Below, in pieces: positions 14,567 through 22,884 of a stretch of 31,567 nucleotides of DNA. The translations under genes and the position numbers were made by a program. The notes under the pieces were generated by a model. That model searched no databases and had not been told where the DNA came from. It saw only the letters and a program-made list of their open reading frames with translations. Each line of letters opens with the position of its first letter. The first letter of the stretch is position 1. The DNA is from Clostridium sp. UBA701 (GTDB lineage: Bacteria; Bacillota; Clostridia; Clostridiales; Clostridiaceae), in contig DBMJ01000009.1 of NCBI GenBank assembly GCA_002298125.1, forward strand, positions 1 to 31,567, given 5' to 3'.

Positions 14567-15061
14567 ATGAGTAAAATTACAAACGCACCAAGCATTAATG
14601 AGGACAAGATTAACCTTGCCCGTGCATGTATTGAACACAGAGCTACATGGATGGCACTTACATTCGAAGAAATGGAAAAGAATGGCTGCGACGCTGAAAA
14701 AATTACACGTGCTGCAATTAAAAAGTGTGGTAATATTCATGGCTTAGGATTTAAAGAGAAATGTGAAAATCCTGAAAGTGCAAGAGACTTTGCAACTGCT
14801 TTCCTTCCAGTAGATGGAAAGAAGAACTTCGAAATAGACATAAAGGAAGTTGATGATGATAATTTAAAGCTAGAATTCCATTACTGCGCACTAGTAAATG
14901 CATGGAAAAAGCTTGGTATTTCTGATGAAAAGATCGCACTGCTTTGTGATATGGCAATGGATGGGGATAGAGGTATTGCAGAAAGCATGGGTATGACATT
15001 AGATCTTACTGATACAATTGCAAAGGGCTGTTCAACATGTAAACTACATTTTCATAAGTAA
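14567..15061 (+). CDS. ATC hydrolase-family protein (L-2-amino-thiazoline-4-carboxylate hydrolase-like)
   Basis: A 164-residue soluble protein resembling the ATC_hydrolase family. Recognisable parts are the N-terminal helix with EHRATWMALTFEEM (residues 23-36), the motif EFHYCALVNAWKKLG (about 104-118), and the C-terminal segment LLCDMAMDGDRGIAE. The founding enzyme opens the thiazoline ring of L-ATC on the way to L-cysteine in Pseudomonas; most clostridial members are uncharacterised. AAGGAGG lies before the ATG. As first gene of an operon that also encodes a cysteine-desulfidase-family enzyme, a role on a cysteine-derived ring compound is plausible but is inference. Confidence 0.7.
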   Translation: MSKITNAPSINEDKINLARACIEHRATWMALTFEEMEKNGCDAEKITRAAIKKCGNIHGLGFKEKCENPESARDFATAFLPVDGKKNFEIDIKEVDDDNLKLEFHYCALVNAWKKLGISDEKIALLCDMAMDGDRGIAESMGMTLDLTDTIAKGCSTCKLHFHK

Positions 15062-15100
15062 AAATGAAAATGAGGAATAAATATTAAGAGGGGGATTAAT

Positions 15101-16261
15101 ATGAAAAAAGCAAAACAACTCCTAGCATTATCACTTTGCATGCTAATGACATCAACTGCTGCTATAGGCTGCAGCAAGGGAAGTTCAGCAGGCAAAAATG
15201 GAGTTAAAACTTACAAGATAGGTGTACTAGCTCCTATTACAGGAACTAATGCAGAATACGGCAAGGGTTTTCAGATTGCAACTAAAATGGCTGCTGATAA
15301 AATCAACGAAAAAGGCGAAATGAAAATTGAACTTGTTGTAAAGGATTCTAAGGGGGACACAAAGGAAAGTGCTGACCTTGCAAGACAGTTTGGTGACGAT
15401 GACAGCATAATGGCAATTATCGGTGACTTTACAAGCTCCTGCTGTATGGCAAATGCTCCAATAGTTGATGAAGCTAAAATAGTTCAGCTTTCACCAACAG
15501 CTTCAAACCCAGCCTATGCCTCCATGAGTAAATATTGTTTCTCAATAATGGGCCGTCAGGATGGAGAGGCTCCTTTCTTCTCAACATATTTGCTAAAGAA
15601 GTACGCAGATGCTAAGAACATAGGAGTAATTTGGGTTAACAGTGACTGGGGAAAATCAGCTCATGACAACTTTAAACTTCAAGCAGCTAAGGATGGTTTA
15701 AATATTGTAGCTGATGTTAACTATGTTCCAGATGAAAAAGATTTCAGCTCAGCTATTGCGAAGCTTCGTAGTGCAAACCCAGACCACATAGTTATTATGG
15801 ATCAGGGTGCTGTTCCAACAATTATAAATCAGATTGCTCAAGCTAGCTGGACAAATGTTAAAATAACTACCTTAGGACCTGGTACATCACCTCAGATATT
15901 AAACCTCTGTGGTAAGAATGCTGAAGGTTTGTTACTTACAACTCCATTCTTTATTGATGATTCTAATAAGGAAGCTAAAACATGGTCAGATTCCTTTACT
16001 AAGCTTGCAGGATTCCCTCCAACAGTGCATCCAGCAGTTGCATATGACTGTGTATTCCTCCTTGAAGCAGCTATAAAGAATTGTGGAGACAAAGTTACAA
16101 GAGACAGCATAAGAGATAACCTACAGAACCTTAAGAACTTTGTAGGACTAACTGGACCTATCACATTTAATAAAGATGGTGACATTACAAGAAAATACTT
16201 AGTAATTTCTGTTGAAAAGGGTGCTTTCGTAAAGAAGACAGATTACGATTACGCCAAGTAA
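15101..16261 (+). CDS. livJ: Liv-type ABC transporter substrate-binding lipoprotein
   Basis: A 386-residue receptor. It has a lipoprotein signal peptide: basic start MKKAK, hydrophobic core, and lipobox AIGC with Cys24 as the lipidated residue. The mature part follows the type I periplasmic-binding fold of LivJ-like proteins (IGVLAPITGTNAEYGKGFQIATKMAA; IIGDFTSSCCMANAPI; VIWVNSDWGKSAHDNF; FVGLTGPITFNKDGD). Such receptors bind branched-chain amino acids, but also amides, urea, short peptides and aromatic acids, so the symbol names the family, not the ligand. Good GAGGGGG site. A stable hairpin follows the gene before the permease genes. Confidence 0.88.
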   Translation: MKKAKQLLALSLCMLMTSTAAIGCSKGSSAGKNGVKTYKIGVLAPITGTNAEYGKGFQIATKMAADKINEKGEMKIELVVKDSKGDTKESADLARQFGDDDSIMAIIGDFTSSCCMANAPIVDEAKIVQLSPTASNPAYASMSKYCFSIMGRQDGEAPFFSTYLLKKYADAKNIGVIWVNSDWGKSAHDNFKLQAAKDGLNIVADVNYVPDEKDFSSAIAKLRSANPDHIVIMDQGAVPTIINQIAQASWTNVKITTLGPGTSPQILNLCGKNAEGLLLTTPFFIDDSNKEAKTWSDSFTKLAGFPPTVHPAVAYDCVFLLEAAIKNCGDKVTRDSIRDNLQNLKNFVGLTGPITFNKDGDITRKYLVISVEKGAFVKKTDYDYAK

Positions 16262-16279
16262 TATAAGAAGCTAATGATG

Positions 16280-16317
16280 AGAATACTTTGCAATCAGAAC
16301 AGGTTGCGAAGTATTCT
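16280..16317 (+). other. Long intercistronic hairpin after the binding-protein gene
   Basis: AGAATACTTTGCAA pairs with TTGCGAAGTATTCT (one wobble) around a ten-base loop. No T run follows, so it is not a standard terminator. Its place, between binding-protein and permease genes, fits an mRNA-stabilising structure that raises binding-protein level. Confidence 0.6.
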
Positions 16318-16396
16318 TAATTAGTAGATTTACGTGTAGTTTGTTTAAATGCTTAGCGAAAGGCATAGGTTACGTTAGATAGGAGGAAGAAATGAC

Positions 16397-17272
16397 GTGG
16401 ATTATTATGTATCTCAGCTTATAAATGGATTGTGTCAAGGTTCCATATATGCGTTAATGGCAATTGGATATTCGGTAGTTGTCGGTGTAGTAGGTCTTGT
16501 AACCTTCACACATGGTGAAGTCATAATGGTAGGAGCCTTTGCTTCATACTTTGCATTTCAAATGTTTGGTGATAACCTTTTTCTTGGAATGATAGCAAGT
16601 TTTTTGGCTTCTGCGTTTATAGGATTATTTGTATATAAGGTTTGTTACGAACGATTTTTTGAAGCTCCAAGACATATATCACTTATTTGTACCATAGGAG
16701 TTAGCATGCTGCTTAAAAATCTAGCGCAGTTAGTTTTTGGACCTAATAATAAACCTCTTCTTGATATAGTTCCAAACAAGTTTTATGGTGTAAATAACAT
16801 CGGAATAACTATGGTTCAAATAATAGTTATTGTAACAGTAGTATCACTTTCACTGTTGCTGTTCTTGTTTTTCAACAAGACCAAATGGGGCGTTATGTTA
16901 AGAGCTGTAAGTCAGGATAAAAGAGCAGCTGCACTGGTGGGTATAAATGTTAAAGGCACAACCTTATTCGGAAACTGTATAGGTTGTGGTTTAGGTGGAG
17001 TTGCAGGTATGCTGCTTGCAATATATTATCAGACATTAGTGGCAACCATGGGTGGCCCTGTGGGTATGAAAGCATTCTCATCTTCAGTTTTAGGCGGTAT
17101 GACTGATGTACCAAGTGCTGCCTTAGGCGGTCTTTGTCTAGGTGTTATAGAAAACATGGGTATAACTATTACATCTGCAAGCTTTAGAGATATTTTTGCC
17201 TTCATATTCCTTGTGCTAGTATTACTCATAAAACCTGAAGGCTTTGCCCGCAAGAAGGGGGTAAGACCATAA
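16397..17272 (+). CDS. livH: Liv-type ABC permease, LivH-like
   Basis: A 291-residue inner-membrane permease with about eight hydrophobic segments. It starts in the typical way (QLINGLCQGSIYALMAIGYSVVVGVVG) and carries the cytoplasmic loop RAVSQDKRAAALVGINV, which contacts the ATPase. GTG at 16397 is the likely start: the AGGAGG site precedes it, and the nearby ATG at 16392 is in another frame that closes after ten codons. Its stop overlaps the next start (TAATG). Confidence 0.9.
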   Translation: MDYYVSQLINGLCQGSIYALMAIGYSVVVGVVGLVTFTHGEVIMVGAFASYFAFQMFGDNLFLGMIASFLASAFIGLFVYKVCYERFFEAPRHISLICTIGVSMLLKNLAQLVFGPNNKPLLDIVPNKFYGVNNIGITMVQIIVIVTVVSLSLLLFLFFNKTKWGVMLRAVSQDKRAAALVGINVKGTTLFGNCIGCGLGGVAGMLLAIYYQTLVATMGGPVGMKAFSSSVLGGMTDVPSAALGGLCLGVIENMGITITSASFRDIFAFIFLVLVLLIKPEGFARKKGVRP

Positions 17273-18309
17273 TGGCAGGTATAAAGAATAAGTTTTTTAA
17301 CTTAAATAAGAGAACTAAGATTATCCTTATAATACTACTGTGTGTAGCTCTCGTTATACTTCCACAGGTGAACCATAAGTCATATGTAATGGGTGTAATG
17401 TGCCGTATATTTATGTATACAATATTAGCTGGATCACTAAACGTAATAAATGGTTATAGTGGACAATTCAATATTGGACATGCTGGATTTTATTGTGTTG
17501 GCGCATATTTTGAAGCTATATTAGCTACAAAATTAGGCATAAGTTTTTGGATTGCACTTCCTTTAGCAGGTATATTTACTGCATTAATAGGACTTTTAGT
17601 TTCACTCCCAACACTACGACTACGAGGCATTTATCTTGCAATAGTTACATTAGGTTTTTCAGAAATTATTAGGCTTGTAGCTCTTAATTGGGACTCGGTA
17701 ACAGGTGGACCAAATGGAATAAAAGGAGTTCCAGCCCCAGTTTTATTTGGAACTAGGCTTTCTACTTCAGCCAAGTACTACTATGTTTTTCTTGTACTTG
17801 CAATTTTATTCTTATTTATAACAAGCAGAGTAATAAAATCTAGAGTGGGACGTGCTTGGATTTCAATTCGTGAGGATGAATTAGCTGCAAGGTCTCTAGG
17901 AGTAGAAACCAGTCGTTATAAGGCAATGAACTTCATGTATGGTGCATTTTGGGCAGGTATTGCAGGTGCTGCATTTGCTCCATATTTCAAATTTATCGCT
18001 TCTGATATGTTTACTTTAGACGAGGGTTTTAATATTTTATCTATGGTAATTATAGGTGGACAGGGAACCTTGATAGGACCAATAGTTGGATCCACTCTTA
18101 TAAATTTCCTAACTGAAGTACTAAGACCAGTATCTGAATACAGACTAGTTATTTATGCTTTACTTATAATAATAACCATGTGGGTTAGACCTCAGGGAAT
18201 CGTAGGTGCTTCAACAAGTATACTTGCTGGAGGAAAAACCAGAGTTCCTAAAAGTAAAGTGAAAAATGTTAAGGCAGAGCAAAAGACTCTTGGGAAGGAG
18301 GCACAATAA
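17272..18309 (+). CDS. livM: Liv-type ABC permease, LivM-like
   Basis: A 345-residue second permease subunit. Landmarks are GYSGQFNIGHAGFYCVGAYF (residues 62-81), the TLGFSEIIRLVALNWDSVTGGPNGI region, and the coupling loop ISIREDELAARSLGVE. The hydrophilic C-terminal tail (about 320-345) is lysine-rich. One-base overlaps with both neighbours imply coupled translation. Confidence 0.9.
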   Translation: MAGIKNKFFNLNKRTKIILIILLCVALVILPQVNHKSYVMGVMCRIFMYTILAGSLNVINGYSGQFNIGHAGFYCVGAYFEAILATKLGISFWIALPLAGIFTALIGLLVSLPTLRLRGIYLAIVTLGFSEIIRLVALNWDSVTGGPNGIKGVPAPVLFGTRLSTSAKYYYVFLVLAILFLFITSRVIKSRVGRAWISIREDELAARSLGVETSRYKAMNFMYGAFWAGIAGAAFAPYFKFIASDMFTLDEGFNILSMVIIGGQGTLIGPIVGSTLINFLTEVLRPVSEYRLVIYALLIIITMWVRPQGIVGASTSILAGGKTRVPKSKVKNVKAEQKTLGKEAQ

Positions 18310-19100
18310 TGTCAGTTATACTTGAAGCCCATGATGTCTGTGAATACTTTGGAGGCTTAAAGGCTGTAGAAAAGGTAAATATGCAGATTAACGAGGGAGA
18401 TATTTTTGGTATTATAGGCCCAAATGGTGCTGGAAAGACTACTTTTTTCAATATCTGTTCTGGTATATATAAGCCAACCCATGGTGAGATAATATTCTGT
18501 GGTGAGGATGTATCGAAGCTTACACCAGATAAAATTGCAAGGCGTGGCATGGCGAGAACTTTCCAAAACATACAGCTATTTAAATTTATGACTGTATTAG
18601 AAAATGTTAAGATTGGGTTCCACATTCGAACCAAAACTGGCATTGTATCATCAATTTTAAGAAATAAAACCTATAAAAACGATGAAAAGTTTGCTGAAGA
18701 AAAGGGACTAGAAATACTTGAAAGAGTAGGTCTTAGTGCATATAAGGATACTTTGGCAAGTAATCTTCCATACGGAATACAGCGTAAGGTAGAAATAGCA
18801 AGAGCCCTAGCCCTAAATCCTAAAATCCTTCTCTTAGATGAGCCTGCTGCAGGCATGAATCCAATGGAGACAAAGGAATTGAGTGATTTCATTATCAAGC
18901 TTAATAAGGATGGATACACCATAGCTGTTATAGAGCATGATATGAAATTCGTTATGAATACCTGTAACCGTATATTGGTTCTAAACTTTGGTCAGAAGAT
19001 TTGTGAAGGTGCACCTATAGATATTAAAAATAATCAGTGTGTACATGAGGCTTATTTTGGCAAAGGAATCATAGCTGGGGAGGGACTAAAGAATGCTTAA
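18309..19100 (+). CDS. livG: Liv-type ABC ATPase, LivG-like
   Basis: A 263-residue ATPase. Walker A is GPNGAGKTT (about residues 37-45) and Walker B is ILLLDEPAAGMNP. The helical region ARTFQNIQLF is the LivG hallmark. The signature region reads LPYGIQRKVEIARAL: LPYGIQR instead of the usual LPYGQQR or LSGGQ, a mild change seen in this subfamily. The final segment (IVEHDMKFV-like IEHDMKFVMNTC) holds the switch His. Overlaps the next gene by eight bases. Confidence 0.9.
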   Translation: MSVILEAHDVCEYFGGLKAVEKVNMQINEGDIFGIIGPNGAGKTTFFNICSGIYKPTHGEIIFCGEDVSKLTPDKIARRGMARTFQNIQLFKFMTVLENVKIGFHIRTKTGIVSSILRNKTYKNDEKFAEEKGLEILERVGLSAYKDTLASNLPYGIQRKVEIARALALNPKILLLDEPAAGMNPMETKELSDFIIKLNKDGYTIAVIEHDMKFVMNTCNRILVLNFGQKICEGAPIDIKNNQCVHEAYFGKGIIAGEGLKNA

Positions 19101-19803
19101 GATTAATAATTTGTCTGTAAATTATGGCTATATTTCAGCCCTTTCTGAAGTAAATATTGAAGTTAATGAGGGAGAGATTATAACCTTAATAGGAGGTAAT
19201 GGTGCAGGTAAGACCACTACTCTTATGGCCATATCAAATCAGGTAGAAAAGCTAAATGGAACCATTACCTTTAAGGGAAAGGATATAACAAAGGTTCCTG
19301 CTCATAAGATAGTTAAAATGGGTCTTTGCCATGTTCCAGAGGGAAGACGTATATTCCCTGCTTTAACTGTTAAGGAAAATCTTATAGCTGGCACCATTGG
19401 CAATCCTAAAATTAAAAAAGAGGATACTGCTCGACTATTAGAAGAAGTATATACACTTTTTCCTCGTCTGAATGAAAGAATGAACCAAGGTGGAGGCTCC
19501 TTATCCGGTGGTGAACAACAGATGCTTGCCATTGCAAGAGGACTTATGATGGATCCTGATTTGATTATGCTAGATGAGCCATCATTAGGACTTGCCCCTA
19601 TCATTGTAGAGGAAATATTCGAACTGATTCTAAAGATTAAGCAGAAGGGTAAGACAATCCTATTAATTGAGCAGAATGCAGCAATGGCTCTTCAGGTGGC
19701 TGATAGAGGCTATGTGCTTGAGACAGGACATATTGTTACAACAGGAAAAGGGAAGGATCTATTAGTAGACCCTGAGGTAATGAGAGCTTATTTAGGAATA
19801 TAA
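19093..19803 (+). CDS. livF: Liv-type ABC ATPase, LivF-like
   Basis: A 236-residue partner ATPase. Walker A is GGNGAGKTT, the family motif is HVPEGRRIFPALTVKENL, the signature is LSGGEQQM, Walker B is LIMLDEPSLGLAP, and the switch His position reads IEQNAAM as in other LivF proteins. With LivJ, LivH, LivM and LivG it completes an importer. The kinase genes follow after 79 bases with a small hairpin but no terminator. Confidence 0.9.
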   Translation: MLKINNLSVNYGYISALSEVNIEVNEGEIITLIGGNGAGKTTTLMAISNQVEKLNGTITFKGKDITKVPAHKIVKMGLCHVPEGRRIFPALTVKENLIAGTIGNPKIKKEDTARLLEEVYTLFPRLNERMNQGGGSLSGGEQQMLAIARGLMMDPDLIMLDEPSLGLAPIIVEEIFELILKIKQKGKTILLIEQNAAMALQVADRGYVLETGHIVTTGKGKDLLVDPEVMRAYLGI

Positions 19804-19882
19804 AAAATTTAAAGATTGCAGAGTGCTATACTCTTTGTGTTATGAAAATTAGGGTACAGTATGAATCTAAGGAGGTTATTGT

Positions 19883-20890
19883 ATGAGAAAAATTATAAAT
19901 AATCCAGATAACTTTGTAGATGAAGTAGTAGATGGAATTATCAGTGCTTATGGTGACAAATTAAAGACTTTAGAGGGTGACAATAGAGTAATTCTTAGAA
20001 ATACTCCTGTAAGACCTAATAAGGTTGGCATTGTCACTGGTGGTGGCAGTGGACATTTACCAGTATTCTTAGGCTATGTGGGAGAAGGAATGCTGGATGG
20101 ATGTGCAGTCGGTAACGTATTCGCCTCTCCATCCTCCCAAAAGATGTTTGAAATGATAAAGGCTTGTGACCATGGAAGCGGAGTTCTATGTCTTTATGGA
20201 AGCTATGGCGGAGACAATATGAATTTCGACATGGCCTGTGAGATGGCAGACTTTGAGGATATTAAGACAGCTACAGTTAGAGTTAAGGATGACGTTGCTT
20301 CAGCTCCAAAGGAAAATGCAGACAAGCGTCGCGGAGTAGCTGGAATGGTATATGCCTTTAAGGTAGCAGGAGCTGCTGCAGAGCAGGGTAAAAACCTTGA
20401 GGAGGTTGCAGCAGTAGCACAAAAGGCTCTTGATAATATCCGAACTATGGGCGTAGCACTTAGTCCATGTATAGTGCCACAAGTTGGAAAGCCAACCTTC
20501 TCTATTAATGACGATGAGATTGAAATAGGAATGGGTATTCATGGAGAAACTGGTATAGAAGTTCGTAAGATGATGAGTGCAGATGAAATAACAGAGCTGG
20601 TACTTGGAAAAATCCTTGCAGATATGCCATTAGCAGAAGGCGATGAAGTTTCTGTTATGGTAAATGGACTCGGTGCAACACCACTTGAGGAGCTTCTTAT
20701 AGTATATAGAGCAATAAGCAAGAGCTTTGAATCAAAGGGAATCAAAATCTACATGCCCCATGTTGGTGAATTTGCAACTTCCATGGAGATGGCTGGTTTA
20801 TCTATAACTGTGTTTAAATTGGATTCTGAACTAAAAACACTGCTGCGTGAACCAGGCTCAACCCCATTTTATACTAATTCCAACAAATAG
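19883..20890 (+). CDS. dhaK: Dihydroxyacetone kinase-family subunit DhaK
   Basis: A 335-residue substrate-binding subunit. The sugar-binding His is His220 in GMGIHGETG, which in the family forms a hemiaminal with the ketose carbonyl. The catalytic region GGGSGH is at 53-58 and the Asp is in GGDNMNFD (about 111). After GGGSGH this protein reads LPVFLGYVG, where classical DhaK reads EPAHAGYVG, and NVFASPS replaces DVFTSPT. Similar drift occurs in DhaK homologues acting on other ketoses such as erythrulose. AAGGAGG precedes the ATG. DhaL follows; no DhaM is present. Confidence 0.9.
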   Translation: MRKIINNPDNFVDEVVDGIISAYGDKLKTLEGDNRVILRNTPVRPNKVGIVTGGGSGHLPVFLGYVGEGMLDGCAVGNVFASPSSQKMFEMIKACDHGSGVLCLYGSYGGDNMNFDMACEMADFEDIKTATVRVKDDVASAPKENADKRRGVAGMVYAFKVAGAAAEQGKNLEEVAAVAQKALDNIRTMGVALSPCIVPQVGKPTFSINDDEIEIGMGIHGETGIEVRKMMSADEITELVLGKILADMPLAEGDEVSVMVNGLGATPLEELLIVYRAISKSFESKGIKIYMPHVGEFATSMEMAGLSITVFKLDSELKTLLREPGSTPFYTNSNK

Positions 20891-20903
20891 GAGGCGCATT
20901 ACT

Positions 20904-21536
20904 TTGAATATTGTAGATCTTAAAGATGCTATTGGATATATTAGCAATATAATGCAGGAAAATAAGGACTATTTAATACAACTAGACCAACAAAATGGTG
21001 ACGGCGATTTAGGCTTGACCATGTCTAGTGGCTATAAGGCAATATACGATTTTTTAAAAGAAACTGAGGAAGTAGACTTAGGCAAGGCATTGATGAAATG
21101 CTCAACCATATTTAATGAAACAGCTCCATCCACTCTCGGAACCATTACCTCATTGGGATTAATGGGCATGGCAAAGGCTCTTAAGGGAAAAACTGATGCG
21201 AATTTATCAGATATTGCCTTAGCTATGGAAGCTGGTATTGATAAAATCATGGAGAAGGCTAAGTCAAAGCCAGGGGATAAAACCATTCTAGACTCTCTTT
21301 TCCCTGCAATACAAGCTCTAAAGGAGCATGCTGAAGAGGGCTCAGAAAAAGCCTTTAAAATTTCCTATGAAGCAGCTAAAGAGGGAAGCGAAAACACCAG
21401 AAATATGCGTTCTGTTCACGGCAGAGCAGCTTATTATGGAGATAAATGTATTGGTATAATAGACGGAGGTTCAGTGGTAGGAAAGCTGATATTTGAAAGT
21501 CTTTATAACTATTCTACAAGAAATAAGGGTGAATAA
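20904..21536 (+). CDS. dhaL: Dihydroxyacetone kinase-family subunit DhaL
   Basis: About 210 residues, the usual DhaL length, from a TTG start at 20904. AGGAGG at 20889-20894 lies nine bases before it; an upstream in-frame ATG would lie inside dhaK and add an unrelated tail. The nucleotide/Mg loop is LDQQNGDGDLGLTM, with the three conserved Asp. Further motifs are NETAPSTLGTITSLG and the C-terminal RAAYYGDKCIGIIDGGSV. It supplies the phosphoryl group to the ketose bound by DhaK, either as an ADP carrier recharged by a PTS DhaM encoded elsewhere or directly from ATP. Which applies is not visible. Confidence 0.9.
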   Translation: MNIVDLKDAIGYISNIMQENKDYLIQLDQQNGDGDLGLTMSSGYKAIYDFLKETEEVDLGKALMKCSTIFNETAPSTLGTITSLGLMGMAKALKGKTDANLSDIALAMEAGIDKIMEKAKSKPGDKTILDSLFPAIQALKEHAEEGSEKAFKISYEAAKEGSENTRNMRSVHGRAAYYGDKCIGIIDGGSVVGKLIFESLYNYSTRNKGE

Positions 21537-21537
21537 A

Positions 21538-22815
21538 ATGCTTACAAAAGAAGTGTATGACAATTATGTTGCCATATTGAAAAGTGAATTAGTTCCAGCA
21601 CTAGGATGTACAGAACCTATAGCAATAGCCTATGCAGCTGCAAAGGCAAGGGAGGTTTTAGGTAAAACCCCTAAAAGAGCTGAAATGTGGTGCAGTGGTA
21701 ACATTATAAAAAATGTAAAAGGTGTTACTGTGCCAAACACTGGTAGTCTTAAGGGTATTGAGGCCGCTGCCATCGCAGGAATTGTTGGGGGCAAGGTTGA
21801 AATGGGCTTGCAGGTTTTAGAGGGCATTGGTGATGAGAATATCATAGAGATTAAAAGGCTTCTTAAGGAGGATTTTTGCTCCACTCATCTAGTTGAGGGA
21901 GTTGAAAATTTATTCATAGTGGCTAAGGTTTTTGCTGATAATGAAAGCGCCGAGGTATGCATAAAAACCTCTCATACAAACATTTGCAAGATAACAAAAA
22001 ACGGTGAAGTAATTTTTGAAAAAAATGATAGTGATGATGAAGGGGCTCAGTGTCAAGGTGATAGGTCATTGCTTAATATAAAGGATATATTAGAATTTGC
22101 AGATACTGTGAACCTTGCCGATGTAAGACAAGTACTATCAAATCAAATTCGTATGAATACTGCCATCTCAGATGAAGGCTTAAAAAATCAGTATGGAGTA
22201 AGTGTTGGCAAAACGCTGCTTAAATGCTATGGAAATGATATTAAAATAAGGGCAAAAGCCAGAGCTGCAGCAGGAAGTGATGCTCGTATGAGCGGTTGCT
22301 CCATGCCAGTTGTTATAAACTCAGGCAGTGGGAACCAGGGCATGACTGTTTCTCTTCCAGTTATTGAGTATGCAAAGGAGCTGGGAGTTTCTGAGGAGAA
22401 GCTATTAAGAGCATTATTGGTGAGTAATCTTACTGCAATACATCAAAAAACAGCCATAGGTAGACTTTCAGCCTATTGTGGAGCAGTAAGCGCAGCTTGT
22501 GGAAGTGGTGCAGCTATAACCTATCTCCATGGAGGCAAATACGAGGATATATCAAGAACAATTGTAAATACCATTGCAAATGTTGGTGGAATAGTATGTG
22601 ACGGAGCTAAGCCTTCATGTGCTGCCAAAATAGCTTCAGCAGTTGATGCTGCCATTATGGCTCATTACTTAAGTACAAATGATAAGGTGTTTGGTCATGA
22701 TGAGGGCCTGGTAAAGAAGGATGTTGAAGAAACTATTGAAAGTGTTGGAAGAATGGGTAGTAAGGGAATGAAGAATACTGATGTTGAAATACTAAAAATT
22801 ATGATCAATCAGTAA
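21538..22815 (+). CDS. cyuA: L-cysteine desulfidase family protein (CyuA/YhaM, UPF0597)
   Basis: A 425-residue enzyme of the serine-dehydratase-alpha-like family. Known members split L-cysteine into pyruvate, ammonia and sulfide using a [4Fe-4S] cluster. Visible family motifs are LVPALGCTEPIAIAYAAA (residues 18-35, with Cys24), ARAAAGSDARMSGCSMPVV, NSGSGNQGMTVSLPV, and the Cys-rich C-terminal half (CGAVSAACGSGA; CDGAKPSCAAK). The ATG at 21538 lies one base after the dhaL stop, with AAGGGTG before it. It is the last gene of the operon. Whether the substrate is cysteine itself or a related amino acid released from the imported compound is open. Confidence 0.8.
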   Translation: MLTKEVYDNYVAILKSELVPALGCTEPIAIAYAAAKAREVLGKTPKRAEMWCSGNIIKNVKGVTVPNTGSLKGIEAAAIAGIVGGKVEMGLQVLEGIGDENIIEIKRLLKEDFCSTHLVEGVENLFIVAKVFADNESAEVCIKTSHTNICKITKNGEVIFEKNDSDDEGAQCQGDRSLLNIKDILEFADTVNLADVRQVLSNQIRMNTAISDEGLKNQYGVSVGKTLLKCYGNDIKIRAKARAAAGSDARMSGCSMPVVINSGSGNQGMTVSLPVIEYAKELGVSEEKLLRALLVSNLTAIHQKTAIGRLSAYCGAVSAACGSGAAITYLHGGKYEDISRTIVNTIANVGGIVCDGAKPSCAAKIASAVDAAIMAHYLSTNDKVFGHDEGLVKKDVEETIESVGRMGSKGMKNTDVEILKIMINQ

Positions 22816-22834
22816 CTAAAATTACTTTATACAT

Positions 22835-22872
22835 AAAAAAGAAGTCCCTTTAATGAAGTGGACTTCTTTTTT
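22835..22872. terminator. Bidirectional terminator between cyuA-like gene and ribokinase
   Basis: AAAAAAGAAGTCC pairs with GGACTTCTTTTTT, with an inner CTT/AAG pair. A and T runs on either side make it work for both convergent genes. Confidence 0.9.
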
Positions 22873-22884
22873 ATGCACTTTTAT

